DNA of 64,000 nucleotides from Clostridiales bacterium (GTDB lineage Bacteria; Bacillota; Clostridia; Oscillospirales; Oscillospiraceae). A program made the translations under genes and the position numbers. The notes under the pieces are model-generated. The model ran no database searches. It was not told the DNA's origin and was given only the letters and a program-made list of their open reading frames with translations. Positions 49,624 through 57,329 of this stretch are shown here, one piece after another (within the stretch, counting starts at the first letter, position 1; every line of letters starts with the position of its first letter). The stretch is taken from NCBI GenBank assembly GCA_025757645.1, contig CP107216.1, forward strand, positions 681,501-745,500. Reading direction: 5' to 3'.

Positions 49624-50211
49624 ATGAGTTCTACGACCAGTATTTTTGCCATCATCCTCAGCGCCGTGCTGACGAATAACTTCATCTTCTCGCAGTTCCT
49701 CGGCTGCTGCCCGTTCCTCGGCTGCTCGAGCAAGATCGACACCGCCGCCGGCATGGGCCTCGCCGTCACGTTCGTTATGGGCCTGGCGTCCGCCATCTGC
49801 TGGCTCGTCAACTGCCTGCTCGTCAAGCTCGGCTTGGGCTTCCTGCAGACGATCGCTTACATCCTCGTCATCGCCGCGCTCGTGCAGTTCATCGAGATGT
49901 TCCTCAAAAAGTCTATCCCGTCCCTGTACTCCGCGCTCGGCATCTACCTGCCCCTGATCACCACCAACTGCGCCGTGCTCGGCGTCGTGCTGCTCAACAC
50001 GCAGTACAGCTTCGGCTTTGTGCAGAGCGTGGTCTACGGTGTGTTCGGCGGCCTCGGCTTCATGCTCGCCATCTGCCTGTTCGCAAGCGTGCGCGAGAAG
50101 CTCGAGTTTGCCGACTATCCGGAGAGCTTTGAGGGCTTCCCGATCTGCCTCGTCTCCGCCGGTCTGCTGGCCCTGGCTTTCATGGGCTTCTCCGGCATGA
50201 AGATCGGCTAA
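49624..50211 (+). CDS. rnfA: Rnf complex subunit RnfA
   Basis: 195 aa, six-helix partner of RnfE, begins MSSTTSIFAIILSAVLTNNF. NFIFSQFLGCCPFLGCSSKIDTAAGMG and LPLITTNCAVLGVVLLN are diagnostic and contain conserved Cys residues. Start at 49624, immediately after the rnfE stop, behind AAAGGAGG; the longer in-frame extension is read-through of rnfE. Confidence 0.95.
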   Translation: MSSTTSIFAIILSAVLTNNFIFSQFLGCCPFLGCSSKIDTAAGMGLAVTFVMGLASAICWLVNCLLVKLGLGFLQTIAYILVIAALVQFIEMFLKKSIPSLYSALGIYLPLITTNCAVLGVVLLNTQYSFGFVQSVVYGVFGGLGFMLAICLFASVREKLEFADYPESFEGFPICLVSAGLLALAFMGFSGMKIG

Positions 50212-50224
50212 GGAGGGCTGAAAT

Positions 50225-51037
50225 ATGGATTTTACTTTGATTCTCGAAGGGATCGCCGTCCTCGGCATCATGGGCGCTGTTTTCGGCGCGCTGCTGGCGT
50301 TCGCCGCTAAAATCTTCCATGTGGAAGTTGACCCCAAGCAGGAGGCCGTGCGTGAGTGCCTCGCCGGCGCCAACTGCGGCGGCTGCGGCTACCCCGGCTG
50401 CGACGGTTATGCCGCTGCGGTCGCGGCGGGTCAGGCTCCGGTCAACTGCTGCGTCGCCGGCGGCCAGGAAGCTGCCGACAAGATCGCTGCGATCATGGGC
50501 GTCTCCGCCGGTGCGGAGGAGAAGATGGTCGCGTTCGTGCCGTGCTCCGGCGCGGAGGGCGTCGCCGTCAAGCGCTTCAACTACAAAGGGCCCCAGGATT
50601 GCCAGGCTGCCATGCTGTTCGGCGGCAAGAGCAACAAGGAGTGCCGCTTCGCCTGCATCGGCCTCGGCAACTGCGCCAGAGCCTGCAAGTTCGGTGCGAT
50701 GCACATCGTCAACGGTGTTGCCAAGGTCGACCGCGACAAGTGCGTCGGCTGCATGGCCTGCGCTGATGCCTGCCCGAAGAAAATCATCGAGAAGGTGCCG
50801 TATAAGCAGGCTGTGCTCGTCGGCTGCCGCAATCAGGACAAGGGCGCCGTCACGCGCAAGATCTGCGACGTCGGCTGCATCGGCTGCATGAAGTGCCAGC
50901 GCGAGTGCCCGGCAGAAGCCATCAAGATCGAGAACTTCGTGTCCACGATCGACTATGACAAGTGCGTCGGCTGCGGCCACTGCGCCGATATCTGCCCGCG
51001 CGGCATCATTAACCTTATGGATCTGGTCAAGCAGTAA
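50225..51037 (+). CDS. rnfB: Rnf complex subunit RnfB (ferredoxin-type)
   Basis: 270 aa, ferredoxin-accepting subunit. An N-terminal membrane helix is followed by the ANCGGCGYPGCDGYA cluster motif (about 50-64), then several [4Fe-4S] motifs: CRFACIGLGNCARACKFGA, CVGCMACADACPKK, CIGCMKCQRECPAEA and CVGCGHCADICPRG. The order rnfCDGEAB with rnfB last is the clostridial arrangement. Confidence 0.96.
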   Translation: MDFTLILEGIAVLGIMGAVFGALLAFAAKIFHVEVDPKQEAVRECLAGANCGGCGYPGCDGYAAAVAAGQAPVNCCVAGGQEAADKIAAIMGVSAGAEEKMVAFVPCSGAEGVAVKRFNYKGPQDCQAAMLFGGKSNKECRFACIGLGNCARACKFGAMHIVNGVAKVDRDKCVGCMACADACPKKIIEKVPYKQAVLVGCRNQDKGAVTRKICDVGCIGCMKCQRECPAEAIKIENFVSTIDYDKCVGCGHCADICPRGIINLMDLVKQ

Positions 51038-51064
51038 GCTGCCGGCCGGTCAAAAAACCAACAG

Positions 51065-51098
51065 ACAGACGGACATTTCGGTGTCCGTCTGTTTTTTT
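51065..51098 (+). terminator. rnf operon terminator
   Basis: ACAGACGGACA/TGTCCGTCTGT with a six-base loop and seven T residues. Confidence 0.92.
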
Positions 51099-51178
51099 GC
51101 GCACGGGAGTGCCGAACGTCCCTTTTCCTGCGGCGCGCGATGTGTTACAATAGAAAAAATACGCGCAAGGAGGCTGCC

Positions 51179-52216
51179 ATGTACCAGACCCGACCCGATG
51201 ATTACGCTGCGTTCCGGTGCCTGGCCGGGGCATGTCCGCAGACGTGCTGCGCCGCGTGGGAGATCGTTGTCGATCCGGACGCGCAGGACGCTTACCTGCG
51301 CCTGCAGCATCCGCTGGTGGCAAAGCTGCGGCGCGTGCTGCGCGTAGACAGCGAGGGCGATACGTACTTTGCGCAGACGGACGGGCGCTGCCCGTTTCTG
51401 TGTGCCGACGGCCTGTGTGAGCTGCAGCGCACGCTCGGCGAGCAGAGCCTGTGCCGTACGTGCCGGGATTTTCCGCGCTGGGAGGTGCTGCTGTGCGACC
51501 GGGTGGAGCAGGGGCTATCACCCGCGTGCCCGGAGGCCGCGCGGCGGCTGCTGGAGCGCTCCGCGCCCCTGCGCTTTGTCTCCGCGCCGCTGCCGGACGA
51601 CGGGTATGTGCCCGGCGCGCGTGAGCGGCGGCTGACGGCCGCCGTCACGGCGGTACGCGACCGGGTGCTTGCGCTGCTGGCGCGGCCGGGGCACACGGCG
51701 TATGAAAATCTCGCGGCCGCGCGCGCTTTCGCGTGCGCAGCGCAGCGCCTGCTCTGCCGGCACCGCATCACGGCGCTGGCCGCCGGGGATGTGCCGGGGG
51801 TGACGGTCGATGCAGCGCCGGAGCCCATGCCGCCGGCGGCGCTGGCGGCGGCGTTCGCGTCCCCGGAGCCGCTCGATGCCCGCTGGCCGGAGCTGCTGCG
51901 GCGCGCGGCGGCGCTCCCTGCCTGCCCGCCGCCCAGAATGACGCCCATGCAGCAGACATGCCTCGCGCAGACGATTGTCTGGCGGCACGGCATGGACGCG
52001 CTCGACGACCGTGACGTGGCCTTTCCCGTGCGGTATGCCGCGGCGACGCTGCGGCTGCTCGACTGTCTGGCGGCGGTGAGCGGCTGCACGGACGCGCAGC
52101 TCGTCGTGCTCGTCACGCGCGAGGTGGAAAATGACCCCGAAGCCCTGTCCCGGCTGCGCGCCGGGCTAGAACCAAAAATGAATGCTCAGGAGGCACTCGA
52201 CCATGAAAAAATGTGA
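51179..52216 (+). CDS. FliB-like (lysine N-methylase family) Cys-cluster protein
   Basis: 345 aa. The N-terminal 100 residues carry the cysteine pattern of the FliB family: C14, C19, C23-C24 (CLAGACPQTCCAAWEI), then C71, C75, C80 (CPFLCADGLC) and C92, C95 (LCRTCRDFPR). The rest is Ala/Arg/Leu-rich and helical. FliB of Salmonella methylates flagellin lysines; many clostridial homologs occur away from flagellar genes and their role is unknown. No flagellar gene is in this window. Start has AAGGAGG 5 nt upstream; the end overlaps the next gene by 14 nt. Confidence 0.82.
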   Translation: MYQTRPDDYAAFRCLAGACPQTCCAAWEIVVDPDAQDAYLRLQHPLVAKLRRVLRVDSEGDTYFAQTDGRCPFLCADGLCELQRTLGEQSLCRTCRDFPRWEVLLCDRVEQGLSPACPEAARRLLERSAPLRFVSAPLPDDGYVPGARERRLTAAVTAVRDRVLALLARPGHTAYENLAAARAFACAAQRLLCRHRITALAAGDVPGVTVDAAPEPMPPAALAAAFASPEPLDARWPELLRRAAALPACPPPRMTPMQQTCLAQTIVWRHGMDALDDRDVAFPVRYAAATLRLLDCLAAVSGCTDAQLVVLVTREVENDPEALSRLRAGLEPKMNAQEALDHEKM

Positions 52217-52616
52217 TTGCAAGATCATGAACACCCTCGGCAAGTACCAGAAAATCTGGCCGTGGATCGGCGTGGCGGGCTACGCCATCGACGGCGCGGA
52301 GGCCGTGCTCAAGCACACGAAGTGGGGCAAAGCACACTACAAGCTGCGCATGCTCATCCACGGCGCGGGCGCGGGGCTGCTGTGCCTCGGCGCGGGCGTA
52401 CACACGGTGCAGGCGTTTGCAACGGGCAAGACGGACGTGCCCGCCGTCGTCAGCGGGTCGGTCATCGGCTCAGGCATCCTCGGCCTGAACTACACGCACG
52501 CCGCGGCCAAGAAAATCGGCCCGAAGCAGGCGCGCGTCATGCACCGCGTGTTCTGCGGCGTGACGGGTCTCGGCATGGCGATGCACATTTTCGCCGTCAA
52601 GCAGCCGAAGGAGTAA
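52203..52616 (+). CDS. Small membrane protein with duplicated H-x13-H helices (candidate di-heme b-type)
   Basis: 137 aa, about four hydrophobic helices. Two helices share one pattern: RMLIHGAGAGLLCLGAGVH (His53, His67) and RVMHRVFCGVTGLGMAMH (His114, His128). Both have His pairs exactly 14 residues apart, Gly at +5, Leu-Gly at +9/+10 and an Arg just before. Membrane cytochromes b ligate two hemes by such pairs. The N-terminus has CDC (Cys4, Cys6). AGGAGG is 9 nt upstream. Family not recognised; heme binding is inferred from spacing alone. Overlaps the FliB-like gene, suggesting coupling. Confidence 0.6.
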   Translation: MKKCDCKIMNTLGKYQKIWPWIGVAGYAIDGAEAVLKHTKWGKAHYKLRMLIHGAGAGLLCLGAGVHTVQAFATGKTDVPAVVSGSVIGSGILGLNYTHAAAKKIGPKQARVMHRVFCGVTGLGMAMHIFAVKQPKE

Positions 52617-52747
52617 GATACGCGGGGAAGAAAGCAGACCGCAGCCGCAGCGGAACTGACCGCTGCGGCTGCGGTTGTGCTGCGCGCGGATGTGTGGTAA
52701 GATGAGACACAGCGCGCCGGGAGGCGGAATTTACGGGAGGAATGACC

Positions 52748-53332
52748 ATGACTGAGAAGGAGAAAATGCTGCGCGGGATGCTATATGACGCCGACGACAG
52801 CGCGCTCTGCGCCGACCGCGTGCGGGCCAAGGAGCTGTGCCATGCCTACAATCAGCTGCGGCCCTCAGACGCGGCCGGGATGCGGGAGCTCCTCCAGCAG
52901 CTTCTGGGGAAAACGGGCGAGACGTTTTGCGTGACGGCCCCGTTCTGGTGCGATTACGGCTACAACATCCGGCTCGGGGAGCACTTTTACGCCAACCACA
53001 ATCTCGTCATTCTCGACTGCGCCGCGGTGACGTTCGGCGAGCACGTGTTCGTGGCGCCGAACTGCGGGTTTTACACGGCCGGCCACCCGATCGACGCCGA
53101 GTGCCGCGAGCGGGGGCTGGAGTATGCTTACCCAATCACCGTGGGCGATCATGTGTGGATCGGCGGCGGTGTGCAGGTCATGCCCGGCGTCACGATCGGG
53201 AGCAATGTCGTGATCGGGGGCGGCAGCGTCGTCGTCAAAGACATTCCGAGCGATTCGGTCGCTGTCGGCAATCCGTGCAGGGTCATTCGGCCGATCACGG
53301 AGGCGGACAAACAGACCTGCTGGGACAGATAG
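52748..53332 (+). CDS. Maltose/galactoside-type O-acetyltransferase
   Basis: 194 aa left-handed beta-helix acetyltransferase of the Maa/LacA/NodL group. It has the N-terminal helical cap (KMLRGMLYDADDSALCADRVRAKELCHAYNQL), then FWCDYGYNIRLGEHFYANHNLVILDCA, the catalytic-His segment FYTAGHPIDAECR, and hexapeptide repeats (VGDHVWIGGGVQVMPGVTIGSNVVIGGGSVVVKDIPSDSVAVGNPCRVIR). ATG at 52748 is 7 nt from GGAGG; the ATG at 52742 is too close. Acetylates sugars with acetyl-CoA; physiological acceptor unknown. Confidence 0.92.
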   Translation: MTEKEKMLRGMLYDADDSALCADRVRAKELCHAYNQLRPSDAAGMRELLQQLLGKTGETFCVTAPFWCDYGYNIRLGEHFYANHNLVILDCAAVTFGEHVFVAPNCGFYTAGHPIDAECRERGLEYAYPITVGDHVWIGGGVQVMPGVTIGSNVVIGGGSVVVKDIPSDSVAVGNPCRVIRPITEADKQTCWDR

Positions 53333-53392
53333 CGCGCGGCTGCATGGCAAGAGGAACGCAGGACGCAAATCAAAATGCAGAGGCCAGACAAA

Positions 53393-53578
53393 ATGCAAAA
53401 AGAAAAGCGGTTTGAGATCGTATATCAGGAAGGCGGCTTTATGAGCGCAAAAACGATCTATGTGGACAAAGAGACCGGCGTGAATTATCTCTTTATCGTC
53501 AGCGGATATGCGGGCGGATTGACGCCGCTGCTGGATGCAGAGGGGAAACCCGTCGTCACCCAAGAAACGGCTGACTGA
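53393..53578 (+). CDS. DUF6440-like small protein
   Basis: 61 aa from MQKEKRFEIVYQEGG; an ATG six codons upstream is also possible and the ribosome site is weak. KTIYVDKETGVNYLFIVSGYAGGLTPLLDAEGKPV matches the DUF6440 pattern (V-D-x-x-T-G-V-x-Y-L, G-G-L-T-P-L-L-D). Function unknown. Confidence 0.72.
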   Translation: MQKEKRFEIVYQEGGFMSAKTIYVDKETGVNYLFIVSGYAGGLTPLLDAEGKPVVTQETAD

Positions 53579-53634
53579 GAAGATCGCGCTTTCTTGTCCG
53601 GCGCGAAGCGGCGCTTTGATCGTGCGTACACAAA

Positions 53635-53681
53635 CCCCCGCCCGGCGTGACCATTCGGTCACGCCGGGCGGGGGTTTCTTT
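53635..53681. terminator. Strong bidirectional terminator
   Basis: Eighteen-base stem CCCCCGCCCGGCGTGACC with its complement around an ATTC loop, flanked by AAA and TTTCTTT; serves the DUF6440 gene and the convergent DUF4015 gene. Confidence 0.85.
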
Positions 53682-53694
53682 GATGGGCCGGGGC

Positions 53695-54777
53695 TCACCC
53701 GGTGGTGACATAGCTGCCGGATTCCGGCGCCTTGGCAAGAAACGGCACGAAGCGCGTCGCGGCGTCAAAGCTGCTGTCGGCCGCGATGGCGCTCTGGAGC
53801 GTGGCGACGTTATCGGCCGAGGCGAACACGCACACGCGGTCAAACAGCTTCGGGAACACCGCCATGTCCTGCCCGGACTGCGCGGCCCTGCTTTGCAGGA
53901 TGGAGTCCGCGCTCACGACGGCGCTCACGCGCAGGCCCGTGGCGGCCAGGTTCGCGCGCAGGTACTTTGCCAGCGACACGACCGCGTCCGTGCGCGAGGG
54001 CGTGCCGCTCTGGGACGCATATTTGACCTCCGTGTCGGACAGCGGCTGCTGCAGGTACGAGAACGTGACCTCGTCAAAGCCCAGGTCGTGCAGCTCCTTG
54101 CAGAGGCTGACGAGGTAGGTGCGGATGAACGTGTTGTACGGGTCGACCCAGCCGCCGGAGCTGTCGGTGTACTCGCTGCCGGACGCGGTCTGCAGCGCGG
54201 TGGCGGCGTAGCGTTCGGCCATGAGCGTGTCGACGCACGTGCTCACGACGGCGACGAGGTAGATGTTCTGCCCCTTGACGGTCTGGATCGCGTCGGCAAG
54301 CTCGGCCGTGCCGTTGACGCCGTAGGCCGCGGCATCCGAGACGCCGGACTTCCAGCTCAGCGTGCCGCCGGGGGCTTTCATCTGCAGCACGAGGGCGTTG
54401 CCGCCCGCCGCCTTCACGGCGGAGGCCGCGCGCGTGAGCCCGTCGGGCGTGATTTTGTCGGCCGTCAGATACTGCCCGTGCAGCTCGGTGAGGCCCTTGC
54501 CCGCGTCGGAGACGATGCCGGAATAGTCCGGGTCCTCGAGCACGAGCTCGGTGTCGACCGTCTCGGGCTGGCCGCTCTCGGTGACGGGGGCGGCCGTCTC
54601 CATGATGGGGAAGACGACGTGCAGAGAGCCGTCGCTGTCATAGACAATGTATTTCTGGCCGGCGAAGAACAAAATCACCGCCAGCACGATCAGCCCGGCG
54701 AGGATCCACAAGATCACCGGCCAGGCCTTGCCCCGGCTGCGCCGGGCGCGGTAAACGTCGTTGCGATGGGCGCGCAT
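53695..54777 (-). CDS. Putative glycoside hydrolase (DUF4015), membrane-anchored
   Basis: 360 aa. A basic N-terminus and one hydrophobic segment (WPVILWILAGLIVLAVILFFAG, about residues 19-40) indicate a type II anchor, with the rest outside. The external domain resembles DUF4015 (PF13200) barrels: LYLTADKITPDGLTRAASAVKAAGGNALVLQMKAPGG, YLVAVVSTCVDTLMAERY, WVDPYNTFIRTYLVSLCKELHDLGFDEVTFSYLQQP. The usual K-x-x-x-G near the barrel start is present. The enzyme activity is unproven. AGGAGG is 7 nt upstream of the ATG. Confidence 0.82.
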   Translation of the reverse strand: MRAHRNDVYRARRSRGKAWPVILWILAGLIVLAVILFFAGQKYIVYDSDGSLHVVFPIMETAAPVTESGQPETVDTELVLEDPDYSGIVSDAGKGLTELHGQYLTADKITPDGLTRAASAVKAAGGNALVLQMKAPGGTLSWKSGVSDAAAYGVNGTAELADAIQTVKGQNIYLVAVVSTCVDTLMAERYAATALQTASGSEYTDSSGGWVDPYNTFIRTYLVSLCKELHDLGFDEVTFSYLQQPLSDTEVKYASQSGTPSRTDAVVSLAKYLRANLAATGLRVSAVVSADSILQSRAAQSGQDMAVFPKLFDRVCVFASADNVATLQSAIAADSSFDAATRFVPFLAKAPESGSYVTTG

Positions 54778-54805
54778 CGGCACACCTCCTTTGGGTCAGG
54801 CGGCG

Positions 54806-55246
54806 TCAGCCGCGGTTTTCAATGTCGCTGATGAGGGCGATGCGGCGCGCGTGGCGGCCGCCCTCAAACTCGGTGTTGAGGAACGTGTCCACGATCTTGA
54901 GCGCGAGGCCCGGGCCGAGCACGCGCGCGCCCATGGCGAGGATGTTCGCATCGTTGTGGCGGCGGGTCATCTCGGCGGAGTAGCAGTCGCCGCACAGGGC
55001 GGCGCGGATGCCCTTGACCTTGTTGGCGGAGATGGAGATGCCGATGCCGGTGCCGCAGATGAGGATGCCGCGCTCGCACTCCCCGCCCGCGACGGCGCGG
55101 GCCACGGCCTCGCCGTAGATGGGGTAGTCGCAGCTCTCTTCGCTGTACGTGCCGAAGTCCTTGTAGGCAAGGCCCAGCTCGTCGAGATGGCGCATGACCT
55201 CCTGCTTGAGGGCAAAACCGCCGTGGTCACATCCGATCGCAATCAT
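54806..55246 (-). CDS. rpiB: Ribose-5-phosphate isomerase B
   Basis: 146 aa. MIAIGCDHGGFALKQ start, active-site ILICGTGIGISISANKVKGIRAALC (Cys base) and RRHNDANILAMGARVLG are the RpiB signature. Interconverts ribose-5-phosphate and ribulose-5-phosphate. Some LacAB/RpiB homologs act on allose or galactose phosphates, but the lone gene and sequence favour RpiB. GAGGT precedes the ATG; the upstream in-frame extension is rejected. Confidence 0.93.
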   Translation of the reverse strand: MIAIGCDHGGFALKQEVMRHLDELGLAYKDFGTYSEESCDYPIYGEAVARAVAGGECERGILICGTGIGISISANKVKGIRAALCGDCYSAEMTRRHNDANILAMGARVLGPGLALKIVDTFLNTEFEGGRHARRIALISDIENRG

Positions 55247-55280
55247 AAACAATACCTCGATTTCTGTAATTTCCCCGGCG

Positions 55281-57059
55281 TTAAAACGGCCAGTCCGGGA
55301 GCCATTTGAGCACATTCCATGCATAGTCGCGCGGGATCGTCACGCCCGTGAGCACGGGGTAAAACAGCGCGAAGAGCACGCCGTTTGCTGCCGTGAAGGC
55401 ATACACGATGCCGAGATAGCCGCGCTGCCGCAGCCGGTCGAACACGTACCCGAGTGCGAGCACGAGAAAGAGCGTCGCCGCGAAGTAGTGGTATTCGAAC
55501 GTCAGGCGTGAGATGAACACCCACGGCAGCACCTGCGCCAGATAGCCGACGAGGAGAAACAGCGCCGTGCGGTCGCGCTTCGCCGCGCGGTATGCGAGCA
55601 CCGGCAGCGCCAGCAGTCCGCCCCAGCACAGCAGGGGATTGACGAACGCGCCGATGGTCGACACCGTCCCGTCGCCATACGACAGGTAGTAGAGGATCGG
55701 CCGCAGGTCGAGCAGCCACTGCCACCAGCGCGAGGAATACGGATGCGTGGCGACAAGGCCGGAATGATAGGTAAACATGAAGCGCTGGTTTTCCAGCACG
55801 ATGGCGGCGTATTCGCGCGTGAAGTACATGCCCGCGCCGTGCAGGCCGCGCGCCGCGCCGTAGGGGTAATAGCTCGCATAATAGATCATGCCCGGCACGA
55901 GCACGAAAAACACAAGGCAGAAGCCGATGTTGCCCAGCAGGCGGCGGAGATACCGGCGGCCGTCACCGGCCCGGTGCGCCTGCACGCCGGCAAAGATCCA
56001 GTGCAGCGCCCAGAGCACGCCGAGGCCCGCCCCGGCATAGAGACACGTCCACTTCGTGGCCGCGCCGATGCCGAACGTGACGCCGCAGGCGGCGAGGTGG
56101 CGCAGCCGCCCCTCCGTGAAGTACCGGTACAAAAACAGGTACATGAGCAGGATGAAAAACGTCGCAAAGCTGTCGATCGTTGCAATGCGCGTCTGCGTCA
56201 GGTGCATGAAGTCGAACGCCAGCAGCGCCGCGCCGCACAGGGCCACGCGGTCGTCGCGGAACATCCGGCGCAGCAGATCCCACATCAGCGGCAGCATGGC
56301 CACGCCGAAGAGCGTGCCCATGAAGCGCCAGCCGAACGGCGTCATGCCGAAGAGCACGATGCCGAGCGAGAGGATCTCCTTGCCGAGCGGCGGGTGCGAG
56401 ACTTCATACGGATACACGCCGCGCAGGTGCTCATAGGCCGTGCGCGCGTGGTAGATCTCATCAAAATACGTACTGTTGTAGTACGTGGACGCGGCGGGCA
56501 CGGTGTCCGCTTCGTCGCAGAGCGCGTCCGCGCTCGCAGGGCCGGTGATGGCGCGCACGCCGATGCGGCTGCCCTGCGGGTCGTAGAGTGCGAGCTCGCC
56601 GAGCTCCACGTGCGCGCTCGCCGTGATGCGCACATAGGCCGCCGCTGCGGGCGCAGTGTCGGCCATTTCCGGCTGAAGCCACTTGAAGAGGTCGGCGTAG
56701 CCCTGCGGCATCGTGCCGGCGGGCGTGAAGGTCACGCCGTCGGTCGAATAGGCGAGGGTGTATTCGCCGGTCGACAAACCGGGGTAGTACCACACGGCGA
56801 AAATTTCACTCTCGCGCTCGAGCGCGAGCACGGCGGATTCCCCCGCCTCGAACGAGCAGAACTGCTGCGGGTCGCGCGCAGAGCCGAGGCTAAAGAACGC
56901 TGCGACGGCGTACACCGCCGTCAGCGCCGCGATGCCAAGCCCGCCGCGGCGGCCCGTGCGCCGGGGGATAGGGCCGCGTGCGGGCAAAACCAGATGCGCC
57001 AGCAGCGCGAGCGTGAGCGTGATGGCGGCTGCGAGCAGAATGTACCGGAGCGCTGCCAT
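55281..57059 (-). CDS. Protein O-mannosyltransferase (PMT/GT39) family membrane protein
   Basis: 592 aa with about 11 hydrophobic helices. The catalytic acidic pair is in STYFDEIYHARTAYEHLRGVYPYEVSHPPLGKEIL (Asp-Glu), with GWRFMGTLFGVAMLPLMWDLLRR after it, as in bacterial Pmt. An extracytoplasmic beta-type insert (about residues 60-190) separates helix 2 from the catalytic loop. Transfers mannose from polyprenyl phosphate to exported proteins in actinobacteria; the role in Clostridia is less clear. GGGAGG lies upstream of the chosen ATG. Confidence 0.85.
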   Translation of the reverse strand: MAALRYILLAAAITLTLALLAHLVLPARGPIPRRTGRRGGLGIAALTAVYAVAAFFSLGSARDPQQFCSFEAGESAVLALERESEIFAVWYYPGLSTGEYTLAYSTDGVTFTPAGTMPQGYADLFKWLQPEMADTAPAAAAYVRITASAHVELGELALYDPQGSRIGVRAITGPASADALCDEADTVPAASTYYNSTYFDEIYHARTAYEHLRGVYPYEVSHPPLGKEILSLGIVLFGMTPFGWRFMGTLFGVAMLPLMWDLLRRMFRDDRVALCGAALLAFDFMHLTQTRIATIDSFATFFILLMYLFLYRYFTEGRLRHLAACGVTFGIGAATKWTCLYAGAGLGVLWALHWIFAGVQAHRAGDGRRYLRRLLGNIGFCLVFFVLVPGMIYYASYYPYGAARGLHGAGMYFTREYAAIVLENQRFMFTYHSGLVATHPYSSRWWQWLLDLRPILYYLSYGDGTVSTIGAFVNPLLCWGGLLALPVLAYRAAKRDRTALFLLVGYLAQVLPWVFISRLTFEYHYFAATLFLVLALGYVFDRLRQRGYLGIVYAFTAANGVLFALFYPVLTGVTIPRDYAWNVLKWLPDWPF

Positions 57060-57157
57060 ACGCTGCCCCTCCCTTCGCCGGAATGCCGGATGGTCTATAT
57101 TATAGTACAGCGCGGCGGCCCTGTCCAGAAAAGAATCCGCCGGAGGGGCGGCAGCAC

Positions 57158-57186
57158 TTGACAACTGTCCGGAATAAAGTTAGAAT
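57158..57186 (+). promoter_or_regulatory. rny promoter
   Basis: TTGACA (57158-57163), 17-nt spacer, TAGAAT (57181-57186). Confidence 0.78.
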
Positions 57187-57244
57187 AATGTGATTATATT
57201 TTTGGCGGCGGATGGAGCGCCGACACGAATATCGTTATGTTCCC

Positions 57245-57272
57245 GGCGGGTGCGCTTGATGGCCCGCCTTTT
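57245..57272 (+). promoter_or_regulatory. Terminator-like hairpin in the rny 5' UTR
   Basis: GGCGGG/CCCGCC around a 12-nt loop with a four-U tail, about 60 nt downstream of the predicted transcript start and 57 nt before the start codon. Confidence 0.45.
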
Positions 57273-57329
57273 CCAACTTGAAAAAATATCGTAGAAAAAA
57301 TCTGAAGAAACGGAGGATCACAATTTCAT

